A stretch of DNA of 64,000 bases, from the NCBI RefSeq assembly GCF_004210215.2, contig NZ_CP067394.1, forward strand, positions 1,426,001 to 1,490,000, in the 5' to 3' direction. This stretch comes from Cryobacterium sp. SO1 (GTDB lineage Bacteria; Actinomycetota; Actinomycetes; Actinomycetales; Microbacteriaceae). The stretch's first letter is position 1, and each line of letters begins with the position of its first letter. The translations under genes were made by a program, and so were the position numbers. This document shows, one piece after another, positions 32,340-39,104 of the stretch. The notes under the pieces are model-generated. The model searched no databases and was not told where the DNA came from. It saw only the letters and a list, made by a program, of their open reading frames with translations.

Positions 32340-33420
32340 CGTGCCGATGCGATCATGGTGGGCTGCCGTCATCGACGGTATCGATTCCTCAAGCGAACGA
32401 GCGCGAGAGTCCCTGTCTCTCGGGGCCGGCGTGATCGCTCTGGCGGTCGTATCCGTCATCACACTCGTGGTCTTCCGGTTGCAGTCGTTGCCGATCGCGG
32501 GGGAGGCATCGATCGGGCAGCACGGCGCCATAGCCTCTGCCTTCGTTGCCATCGTCGCGTTCGCCGCAGGCCGCTGGATCGTGCCGCGCCCACGCGGCGC
32601 CCGACGAGTCTTGAACGTGCTCGATGTCGTGGCGCTGGCCGTGGCCCACTCTGTGATCGCACTGCTGACCTGGGCGCTGGCGGTCGAGATCCTCGACCGA
32701 GCTCTGATCGGCGCCGTGATTTTCGGGATACCTGGAGTGATCTTGGCGGGGGCGATGGGCGCTATCACCGCCTACATCGTGTTCCAGTCCGCTGTACGTA
32801 TGCGGCCGGCACTAATGGCCCGGGTGCTTGTGCTCTTTTTCGTCGAAGGGGTTGTGGCCAGCATGCTGGCGGCGAGCGACCCGCAGTGGTGGAACGCTGA
32901 TTTCAGCGCCCTCGGCGTGACCGGCGACGCGTCCGCTCTGACGTTCAATCTGACGCTGATTGTGGCCGGGCTCATCATCACCACGCTTGGGCGGCGTGCC
33001 CCACTCGGAATCCCGACCACTCACGAGCACGGTATCGCCCGCGTGCGGCTGAGCCTCGTTGTCATCGGGATCTTGCTAGCGCTCGTCGGGGCGTTGCCGG
33101 CCGATTCGTTTTATTGGCTGCATACCGCTTTCGCGGTCGGCATTGCCGTCGTTTTCGGGGTGCTCGTCGTTCTGCTGCCGCGTTGGATTCCCACGATGCC
33201 GACCGCTTTCGTCATGCTCGGACGGATGGGCATCGGCATCCTCGCCGTGCTCTTTGTGCTGTTCGGTGTCGGCTATTACACGCTGACCGCCGTTGAACTG
33301 GTAGCGGGGTCCCTCATCCTGACCTGGATCAACCTGTTCATCCGCAGTGCGGCGGCGATTCGGCGAGACTTCGCTGATGACTCGGCAGTGCGCAAACAAC
33401 GCCAGGGCTGCGCATCATGA
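32329..33420 (+). CDS. polytopic membrane protein, DUF998-like
   Basis: The 363-residue protein has about ten transmembrane helices. The segment ADFSALGVTGDASALTFNLTLIVAGLIITTLG resembles the core of DUF998 proteins, which typically carry a S-LG-xxG-xxx-FN motif. The ATG at 32329 has GGCGGAG five bases upstream; GTG at 32341 and ATG at 32347 are alternatives. No function is known for the family. It is transcribed from MerR-type site 8, after a possible short leader peptide, so it belongs to the same regulon as the hydrolases. Confidence 0.6.
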   Translation: MVIDVPMRSWWAAVIDGIDSSSERARESLSLGAGVIALAVVSVITLVVFRLQSLPIAGEASIGQHGAIASAFVAIVAFAAGRWIVPRPRGARRVLNVLDVVALAVAHSVIALLTWALAVEILDRALIGAVIFGIPGVILAGAMGAITAYIVFQSAVRMRPALMARVLVLFFVEGVVASMLAASDPQWWNADFSALGVTGDASALTFNLTLIVAGLIITTLGRRAPLGIPTTHEHGIARVRLSLVVIGILLALVGALPADSFYWLHTAFAVGIAVVFGVLVVLLPRWIPTMPTAFVMLGRMGIGILAVLFVLFGVGYYTLTAVELVAGSLILTWINLFIRSAAAIRRDFADDSAVRKQRQGCAS

Positions 33421-33454
33421 GTCGAGTTGTGGCCGTTCTCGTGGCCTCACACCG

Positions 33455-34306
33455 TTAGCGCACCCGCTGGGCGGTGAACTGCATGCGCGGGTGAGCGTAG
33501 GAGCTCTGAGCCTGCACGAGTTGCAGCTCTCGCTCACCCGACTGATACGTCAGTTCGATGAGATCGAACACGCTGGACGCGGTCCGTTCCAACGCCACCG
33601 CAGCGTCACCTGTCGCGCGGTAGTGCGCCGAGAAGAGCGCGGCGGTGACGTCGCCCGAGCCGTTCGCTTTGAAAGGCAGATGGGGAGTCTGCACGATCCA
33701 CGCGCCCGCAGCATCCACTGCGAGCATCTCGATGGTGTCGGGGTCGCGGTCGGGGCGTTCCACACTGGTCACGAGCACGGTGCCCGGTCCCATCGCCTGG
33801 GCGAGGCCGACAGAGTCGAGTGTCGAATCCAGTGTCGTCGGCTCGGTGCCGGTGAGGAAGCCCAACTCGAACTGGTTCGGCGTGATGATGTCGGCAACGG
33901 GCACCACGCGATCCCGCAGCAGATGGGGGATCTCCGGCGCCACGAAGCACCCGGACTTGGCGTTGCCCATCACGGGGTCACACGCGTAGATGGCCGAAGG
34001 GTTCGCCGCCTTCACCCGCCGCACCGCATCCACGATGACGTCGCCGATGCCGGTGCCGCCCTGGTATCCCGAGAGCACAACGTCGATCTGGGGGAGCACG
34101 CCACGTTCCTCGATGCCGAGGATCACATCGTGCACATCCTCGGGGGTGATGAGGGATCCGCGCCACGCGCCATAGCCCGTGTGGTTGGAGAAGTTGACCG
34201 TGTTGACCGGCAGCACCTCGACCCCGATGCGCTGGAGGGGGAACACGGCCGCCGAGTTGCCAACATGGCCGTGAGCGACGGCCGACTGAATCGAGAGAAT
34301 CTTCAC
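33455..34306 (-). CDS. pdxY: pyridoxal kinase
   Basis: The 283-residue protein is a PdxY-type ribokinase-fold kinase. ILSIQSAVAHGHVGNSAAVFPLQRIG forms the pyridoxal-binding start. VNTVNFSNHTGYGAWRG, LSGYQGG and DPVMGN are the inner motifs, DIITPNQFELGFLTG follows, and FKANGSGDVTAALF is the anion-hole and catalytic-Asp motif near 225. It phosphorylates pyridoxal with ATP for B6 salvage in the cytoplasm. It is convergent with the DUF998-like gene and stands apart from the MerR-type sites. Confidence 0.92.
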   Translation of the reverse strand: MKILSIQSAVAHGHVGNSAAVFPLQRIGVEVLPVNTVNFSNHTGYGAWRGSLITPEDVHDVILGIEERGVLPQIDVVLSGYQGGTGIGDVIVDAVRRVKAANPSAIYACDPVMGNAKSGCFVAPEIPHLLRDRVVPVADIITPNQFELGFLTGTEPTTLDSTLDSVGLAQAMGPGTVLVTSVERPDRDPDTIEMLAVDAAGAWIVQTPHLPFKANGSGDVTAALFSAHYRATGDAAVALERTASSVFDLIELTYQSGERELQLVQAQSSYAHPRMQFTAQRVR

Positions 34307-34408
34307 GAGATCAATCTTCCTCCCTTCTCTGCCACCAGTTTCTCCACAAGCATGATCGTCGACGGGGTGCGCTATCCACCTTTCGTCCGTCCGGTATAGC
34401 CCGCTGGC

Positions 34409-34687
34409 TCAGTCGTGCTCGCGCTCCTCGGCCAGGGGTCGGGCCGGAGCCGGGACTTGATAGAACCCCCGCCCGTTCCGGCGATCACGCAGAGCAACCA
34501 CGCCCTGGAGCGCTCCAAGCGCGAGCCAAATTGCTCCGAGGGACACCCTCGCTACGTTGGGCCCTTCCACCACCGCAACGAGGACCCATGCCAGTCCGAC
34601 GCAGCACCAGACAATCCCCACCCAGAGTCGGGGCCTACCGACTATCCGACGTGCCAGTCCTGGTTTCGCAATCCCCGACTTTGCCAT
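34409..34687 (-). CDS. small two-helix membrane protein
   Basis: The 92-residue protein has a basic N-terminus (KPGLARRIVGRPR), two hydrophobic helices (about 21-40 and 48-66) and a charged tail ending EEREHD. I recognise no family. It lies upstream of pdxY on the same strand, with about 100 bases between, and directly downstream of the broken citrate-carrier fragment. Confidence 0.5.
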   Translation of the reverse strand: MAKSGIAKPGLARRIVGRPRLWVGIVWCCVGLAWVLVAVVEGPNVARVSLGAIWLALGALQGVVALRDRRNGRGFYQVPAPARPLAEEREHD

Positions 34688-34795
34688 GGGGCCACGATAC
34701 CCGCCCGCCGCTCAGCGCGGTCGTGGTCAACCTCAAGGAGACCCTGGGCAGTGTCAGTGCGCGGCGCGAGGGCGGAACGGTTTGCCCGCGGTGAT

Positions 34796-34980
34796 CCGAA
34801 CGGGACGGAGCAGACCAGCACGCCGACGAACAGCATCACCAGCGAGACCACGCAGGCCATGAAGATGTAGGCCAGCGGCATGACGTCCAGCACCAGCAGC
34901 GCCATCACGGCGACGGTGAGCGCCAGGTTTACCCAGATCAGCTTGGGCCGCAGCGTCGGCCGGTCGGCGCTGATGATGGT
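34796..34980 (-). pseudogene. internally deleted copy of the CitMHS citrate-carrier gene
   Basis: Bases 34796-34857 match the 3' end of the 39105-40607 carrier gene (from about 39113), and 34858-34980 match its inner part (about 39632-39750). The intervening 460 bases are missing. The reading frame survives the junction, joining VMPLAYIFM to ACVVSLVMLFVGVL. Upstream the copy stops at 34980, and the frame runs past the original stop because a TAG has been lost. It has no start or promoter and is debris of a duplication. The match between the two copies is close but not perfect. Confidence 0.85.
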
Positions 34981-34999
34981 CGCGAGTCAGCTTGCCTGG

Positions 35000-35100
35000 C
35001 CGGAACGTTGACACCCGGGCAGCGACTGCGCCATCGCATCAACGCGACGACCCCGCCGCTCTCGTTGGGAACGAGGACGGCGGGGTCGAAATGCACGACG
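35000..35100 (+). repeat. direct repeat, copy 2 of 2 (101 bases)
   Basis: Same sequence and orientation as 32074-32175, lacking one G after the hairpin. It lies between the citrate-carrier remnant and the 3' end of the TAP-like hydrolase gene, where its hairpin could terminate that minus-strand transcript. Confidence 0.85.
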
Positions 35101-35103
35101 TTG

Positions 35104-36699
35104 TTACGGCGAGCAGCGCGCCCCTTCCTCAGGAAGCTCGAGGTTGACCAGGTAGTTGGCCACGACCTCGTCTACGCAGTCGATGCCGGAGGCGATCGTG
35201 CCGTGCTCGTTGGCATCGACGGTCAACAGTCGAGCGCCGAGGGTCTCAGCGAGGCTGATCCCGCCGTCATGAGGCGTTACCGGATCTCCGATGGCGGAGG
35301 TCACGAGTACCTGGGGAAGTCCCTCGATGTCCGTGGCGTAGGGGAAACCGAGCGTGGATTCGCCGGGCCACTCCGCGCATCCGTTCAGTGACGCAGGGTC
35401 GGTTCCCGAGTCGAGGAACGGTGCTACTTCGTTCATCTCGTTGCCGAGGTCGCTCATCTCCTTCTCCGTGAGGCGTTCCTCGTCTACGCAGTTGATCGCG
35501 AATGTCGCTTCAAAGCTGTTGGTGTAACCACCGGTCGCGGAGCGACCGTGGAGGCCGTCTCTCAGCGCGAGAAGCGCATCCGGCCGGCCTGCTTGCAGCT
35601 CGGTCAGGCCGTTGGCGATGCCAGGCCAGAGGCTCTCCGAATACAGTCCGGAGAGGATTCCGTCGGCCGCGGCGAGGAAGGTCAGCTCACGACCGTCGGC
35701 TGCCAGGAGCGGCTCCTGGACGAGCGGCTGCAGAAGCCCCTGCACCGCAGCGGATGCCTGTGCGGGGTCGGTCCCGACGGGGCACGGGTCCTGCGTTGCA
35801 CAGAACTCCGCGAAACGGTCGAAGGCGGCTTGTACGCCGGCGGCTTGTTGTGTCTGGCGTCCCTGAGTGTCTTGGAGCGGGTCGACGGCGCCGTCGAGAA
35901 CGAGCGCGCGGACCTTGTCGGGGAACATCTCGGCGTACACAGTGCCGAGGCGCGAGCCGTAGCTGAGGCCCGCGTAGGTGAGCTTGTCGTCGCCGAGCGC
36001 GGAGCGAAGAATGTCCATGTCCCGTGCGACATCCCGGGTTCCCAGATGCGCGAGCATCTCTTCGCCCCCCGAACCCTCAGCGCACTTTTCGACGATCGCT
36101 CGTGTGGTCTCTTCCGTCCACGTGCCCAAAGCAGAGATGGGCTCGTTGCCGTCGCGCTCTTCGTCCGTGTAGCAGTCCACTGAGGGGCTGGACAGCCCAA
36201 CCCCACGCGGGTCGAAACCAACCACGTCAAAGTTCTCGGCGATGGGTCCGTCAGCCCACAGAGTAGCGACAATGGGTGCGAAAGTCGTCGACGGGAACCC
36301 GGGTCCGCCCGGATTGACCACGACGGAACCCACCCGGTCACTGCTACTGCCAGTGGCAGCGATGCGCGACAGCGCGAGCTGGATCTTTTCGCCGCCGGGG
36401 TTTTCATAGTCGAGTGGAACCTCCAGCGTGGCACAATCCGCCCTTTCCGCTGTCTCGATGACCGTGGGCACTGGTGGCTGGTCGTCCACAATCATGGGGT
36501 CGCACGCCCCGAATTCGAGGTCCTGCTCCATGAACTGCTGGAGACCTGCGCCACTCGCGCTTTCGTCATCGGTCGGGGCGGTACAGCCCGCAAGGAACAA
36601 GAGGGAGACCGCCGCCGCGGAGGCAACTGCCGCCGTCATCCATCGGTTGCGGGAGGAGTCCTTGTGGCGACTCCATTCTTGGTTGGCGAGATCCTTCAC
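35104..36699 (-). CDS. TAP-like alpha/beta hydrolase, secreted lipoprotein (paralogue 2)
   Basis: The 531-residue protein has a lipoprotein signal peptide ending LLFLAGC (Cys near 39). The alpha/beta hydrolase motifs are NPGGPG, YAGLSYGSRLGTVYAEMFP with the nucleophilic Ser, and the TAP-like C-terminal SAIGDPVTPHDGG and ANEHGT. It shares long matching blocks with the 18401 paralogue (for example LGFPYATDIE), so the two arose by duplication. The GTG start overlaps the stop of a 33-codon frame (GTGA). Transcription starts more than 200 bases upstream at MerR-type site 9. It probably cleaves peptides or esters outside the cell. Confidence 0.87.
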   Translation of the reverse strand: MKDLANQEWSRHKDSSRNRWMTAAVASAAAVSLLFLAGCTAPTDDESASGAGLQQFMEQDLEFGACDPMIVDDQPPVPTVIETAERADCATLEVPLDYENPGGEKIQLALSRIAATGSSSDRVGSVVVNPGGPGFPSTTFAPIVATLWADGPIAENFDVVGFDPRGVGLSSPSVDCYTDEERDGNEPISALGTWTEETTRAIVEKCAEGSGGEEMLAHLGTRDVARDMDILRSALGDDKLTYAGLSYGSRLGTVYAEMFPDKVRALVLDGAVDPLQDTQGRQTQQAAGVQAAFDRFAEFCATQDPCPVGTDPAQASAAVQGLLQPLVQEPLLAADGRELTFLAAADGILSGLYSESLWPGIANGLTELQAGRPDALLALRDGLHGRSATGGYTNSFEATFAINCVDEERLTEKEMSDLGNEMNEVAPFLDSGTDPASLNGCAEWPGESTLGFPYATDIEGLPQVLVTSAIGDPVTPHDGGISLAETLGARLLTVDANEHGTIASGIDCVDEVVANYLVNLELPEEGARCSP

Positions 36700-36797
36700 T
36701 GTCTGGGTCCGTTCTGGTCGGTGGTGATGTCAATGCTCTCTGTGGGCGGGAGGGCGAGCGCTGCGGGGTCGATTTGCTCTGGGCGGTACACGGTCAT
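36696..36797 (-). CDS. 33-residue peptide translationally coupled to the TAP-like hydrolase
   Basis: An ATG at 36797 follows an ideal AAGGAGCACC site. The 33-codon frame (MTVYRPEQIDPAAL..., ending NGPRQ) is acidic and soluble. Its TGA at 36696-36698 overlaps the GTG of the hydrolase gene. The hydrolase start lacks a strong site of its own, so translation of this peptide probably feeds it. I recognise no family. It could be a leader that sets hydrolase expression, a small functional peptide, or a substrate of the enzyme. Confidence 0.55.
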   Translation of the reverse strand: MTVYRPEQIDPAALALPPTESIDITTDQNGPRQ

Positions 36798-36924
36798 GGT
36801 GCTCCTTGAATTGAGGCTCTACTGTGAGCTGATCGGGTCGCGGTTCTGCGGCACGAAGAGCCGGCAGGGGTGACGACGACTGTCGTGCTTCAGTGATGGC
36901 TACTTGCCATTGACGTGCTTCTTT

Positions 36925-36955
36925 ATGAAAGACCCTGTCCAAGGCACAGGGTCAA
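36925..36955 (-). promoter_or_regulatory. MerR-type promoter, site 9
   Basis: Read on the minus strand: TTGACC, 19 bases, TTTCAT. An extended perfect dyad, GACCCTGT-N7-ACAGGGTC, spans the -35 and spacer. It drives the 33-residue peptide and the hydrolase gene. Confidence 0.7.
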
Positions 36956-36982
36956 GCGACTGCTTCCACAGAGCTGGCGGGT

Positions 36983-37013
36983 TTGACTGTGTCCTAGGCA
37001 CATGGAGTTCACT
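36983..37013 (+). promoter_or_regulatory. MerR-type promoter, site 10
   Basis: TTGACT, 19 bases, TTCACT, dyad TGTCC-TAG-GCACA (four of five pairs). It drives the ABC exporter operon that begins at 37100. Confidence 0.7.
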
Positions 37014-37099
37014 CGAGAACATCGTCGGCGTTGGTCGGCAACTGACGGGAGGCCATTTGACCTGCCGATTCTGAAGCACAAGGACACGGAGTACCTCTT

Positions 37100-38026
37100 T
37101 TGATTGAAGCCCACTCTCTGACCAAGCGTTATGGCGCGAAGACCGCCGTCGATGCGATCGATTTCACCGCGCGTCCGGGTGTGGTGACGGGTTTCCTTGG
37201 GCCTAACGGTGCGGGTAAATCGACGACGATGCGGATGATCGTCGGGCTCGACCGGCCCTCCGGTGGGTCGGTGACGGTGAACGGCAAACCGTACGCCGAG
37301 CACCGGGCGCCGCGGCACCAGGTCGGGGCTCTGCTCGACGCCAAAGCGGTGCACGGAGGCCGAAGCGCCCGCAACCACCTGCTCGCGATCGCGGCGACCC
37401 ATCGCATCGCCAAGGACCGGGTCGACGAGGTCATCGGCATCACCGGTCTGGAATCCGTGGCGCGCAAGCGCGTGGGCGGCTTCTCGCTCGGCATGGGCCA
37501 GCGACTCGGCCTCGCGGTGGCGCTGCTGGGCGACCCGGCCACCCTCATCCTCGACGAACCGGTGAACGGTCTCGACCCCGAGGGCGTCGCCTGGGTGCGG
37601 GTGTTCCTTCGCGGCCTCGCTGCCGAGGGGCGCACCGTGTTCCTCTCCTCGCATCTGATGAGCGAGATGGCGCAGACCGCCGACCACATCATCGTTCTCG
37701 GGCGGGGGCGGATCGTCGCGGATGCCCCGGTGGGCGACATTCTCGCGCAGGCCGGAGGCGACAGGGTGAAGGTGCGCTCGCCCGGGGCGACGCGCCTCGC
37801 CACGATCCTCGAATCCGAGGGCGCCTCCGTGACGCTCGCCGAGCCCGACCTGCTCTCGGTCAGGGGCCTCGCTTCACCGCGGATCGCCGCGCTGGCTGCC
37901 GCGGCGGGAGTCCTCGTCTACGAGCTCACCCCGATCGCGGGTTCCCTCGAAGACGCCTACATGGCACTGACCCGCGACGAGGTCGAATACCAGACGACAC
38001 CGACCCATGCGGGGGAGAACCGATGA
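37100..38026 (+). CDS. ABC transporter ATP-binding protein
   Basis: The protein has 308 residues. Walker A is GPNGAGKSTT (about 36-45), the signature FSLGMGQRLGLA, Walker B TLILDEPVNGLD and the H-loop FLSSHL. A C-terminal domain of the DrrA/CcmA type follows. The TTG start has GGAG nine bases upstream. Its stop overlaps the permease ATG (ATGA). The nearest relatives by form are actinobacterial exporters for antibiotics or lipids. A MerR-type promoter ends about 85 bases before the start, so the exporter is likely induced by the MerR ligand. Confidence 0.9.
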   Translation: MIEAHSLTKRYGAKTAVDAIDFTARPGVVTGFLGPNGAGKSTTMRMIVGLDRPSGGSVTVNGKPYAEHRAPRHQVGALLDAKAVHGGRSARNHLLAIAATHRIAKDRVDEVIGITGLESVARKRVGGFSLGMGQRLGLAVALLGDPATLILDEPVNGLDPEGVAWVRVFLRGLAAEGRTVFLSSHLMSEMAQTADHIIVLGRGRIVADAPVGDILAQAGGDRVKVRSPGATRLATILESEGASVTLAEPDLLSVRGLASPRIAALAAAAGVLVYELTPIAGSLEDAYMALTRDEVEYQTTPTHAGENR

Positions 38027-38904
38027 GCACGACCACCACGAAGGCATTCACGCCAGCGGGCCACAATCTTTGGTTCGGCGGCATCCTGTGGTCGGAATGG
38101 GTGAAGCTTCGCAGCATCCGCTCGACCTGGTGGCTGTACGGGATGCTGCTCGCGATCACCGTCGGTTTGGGAGCGCAGGTGGCGTCCTCGCTCGGCTTCG
38201 GCAGCGAGGACGTCGAACCTACCCGCGAAGCCGTGCAGGCCTTGGGGGTGTATGCGAGCGCTGTGAGTACCGACTTCACCGGCCTGATCGTGAGCGTTCT
38301 CGCCGTGCTGTTCATGGCCGGTGAATACGGATCGGGAATGATCGGCACGACGCTGACGTCCGTTCCCAAGCGCGTGCCCGCCCTGCTCGGCAAAGCGATC
38401 GTCTTTGCTGCGGTGACGTTCGCGGTGAGCGCCATCGCCATCGTGATCACTGCCCTGCTCTCGGTCGCTGTGCTGGCAGAAAGGGGTATTGACATCGACC
38501 TGGGCGACGCGTACTACTGGCGGGCGCAGCTGGGCGTTGTGCTGTACCTTGTGCTCGCTGGTCTCATCGGGTTCGCGATCGGTGCGATCCTCCGCAGCAC
38601 AACGGGTGGCATTGCGGTGACGCTCGGACTGTTGTTCGCGGCGCCGATCGCGGCGAGCTTGCTGATCAAGGGCTCGTCGGATAGGTGGATTCAGAACGTT
38701 GGGAGCCTGCTGCCGACAGAGTTGGGAGAAGCGCTCTTCAAGCACCCCGGCCAGTGGGCGTTCATCGCTCCCGACGCGCCCCCGCTGCAACCGACGCCAG
38801 GCCTCTGGGCGTTTGAACCCTGGCAGGCGGGACTCCTGCTCCTCGCATGGGTGATCGCGCTGCTCGCCGTCGCCGCGACGCTTCTCAAGCGCCGCGATGC
38901 ATGA
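38023..38904 (+). CDS. ABC transporter permease
   Basis: The 293-residue protein has an N-terminal segment with the start WSEWVKLRSIRSTWWLYGM, the usual entry to TM1 in ABC2 permeases, and six hydrophobic helices. The conserved FMAGEYGSGMIGTTLTSVPKRV block after the second helix is also present. It overlaps the ATPase gene by four bases and forms with it a two-subunit exporter. It belongs to the same family as the 10808 permease but is a different subgroup. Confidence 0.87.
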   Translation: MSTTTTKAFTPAGHNLWFGGILWSEWVKLRSIRSTWWLYGMLLAITVGLGAQVASSLGFGSEDVEPTREAVQALGVYASAVSTDFTGLIVSVLAVLFMAGEYGSGMIGTTLTSVPKRVPALLGKAIVFAAVTFAVSAIAIVITALLSVAVLAERGIDIDLGDAYYWRAQLGVVLYLVLAGLIGFAIGAILRSTTGGIAVTLGLLFAAPIAASLLIKGSSDRWIQNVGSLLPTELGEALFKHPGQWAFIAPDAPPLQPTPGLWAFEPWQAGLLLLAWVIALLAVAATLLKRRDA

Positions 38905-39010
38905 CGCCGTGACCCAAATCAGCACGTTCGCTCTGACCGAGATCGCGGAAGGCCCAGCCGGAGTTCTCAAAGCGTCGGCACATCGGCAAGATCGTCATCC
39001 AGCCGTAGGG
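38905..39010 (+). pseudogene. 3' tail remnant of a quinone oxidoreductase gene
   Basis: The bases match the 3' end of the 45712-46764 oxidoreductase gene (about 46665-46764): the stretch encoding FALTEIAE and the HIGKIVI ending is conserved. Single-base differences put the parts in different frames (GPAGVLKASAHRQDRHP against the parental AQTEFSARRHIGKIV). It is too short for an enzyme. Confidence 0.7.
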
Positions 39011-39023
39011 GGCGTAGACCACG

Positions 39024-39056
39024 AAGTCCCGGAAACCTCAGGGTTTTCCGGGACTT
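39024..39056. terminator. 12-base-stem bidirectional hairpin
   Basis: AAGTCCCGGAAA at 39024-39035 pairs with TTTCCGGGACTT at 39045-39056. It sits between the ABC operon with its remnant and the convergent citrate-carrier gene, so it can terminate both. Confidence 0.65.
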
Positions 39057-39104
39057 GGGGCGTGAGGCAACGGAGACCGGCAGCTTCGTCGGTCCTGCAT
39101 CCAG

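Larger units (their letters stand above)
36800..37099. other. 300-base divergent regulatory region
   Basis: This non-coding stretch separates the hydrolase cistrons from the ABC exporter. It carries the two divergent MerR-type promoters (sites 9 and 10), whose -35 boxes are 27 bases apart. No other coding sequence with a ribosome site was seen. Confidence 0.6.

Noticed and set aside
36730..36942. A 70-codon minus-strand frame upstream of the second TAP-like hydrolase
   Set aside because: It has no ribosome site and begins inside the MerR-type promoter; the 33-codon frame with an AAGGAG site in another frame is preferred.
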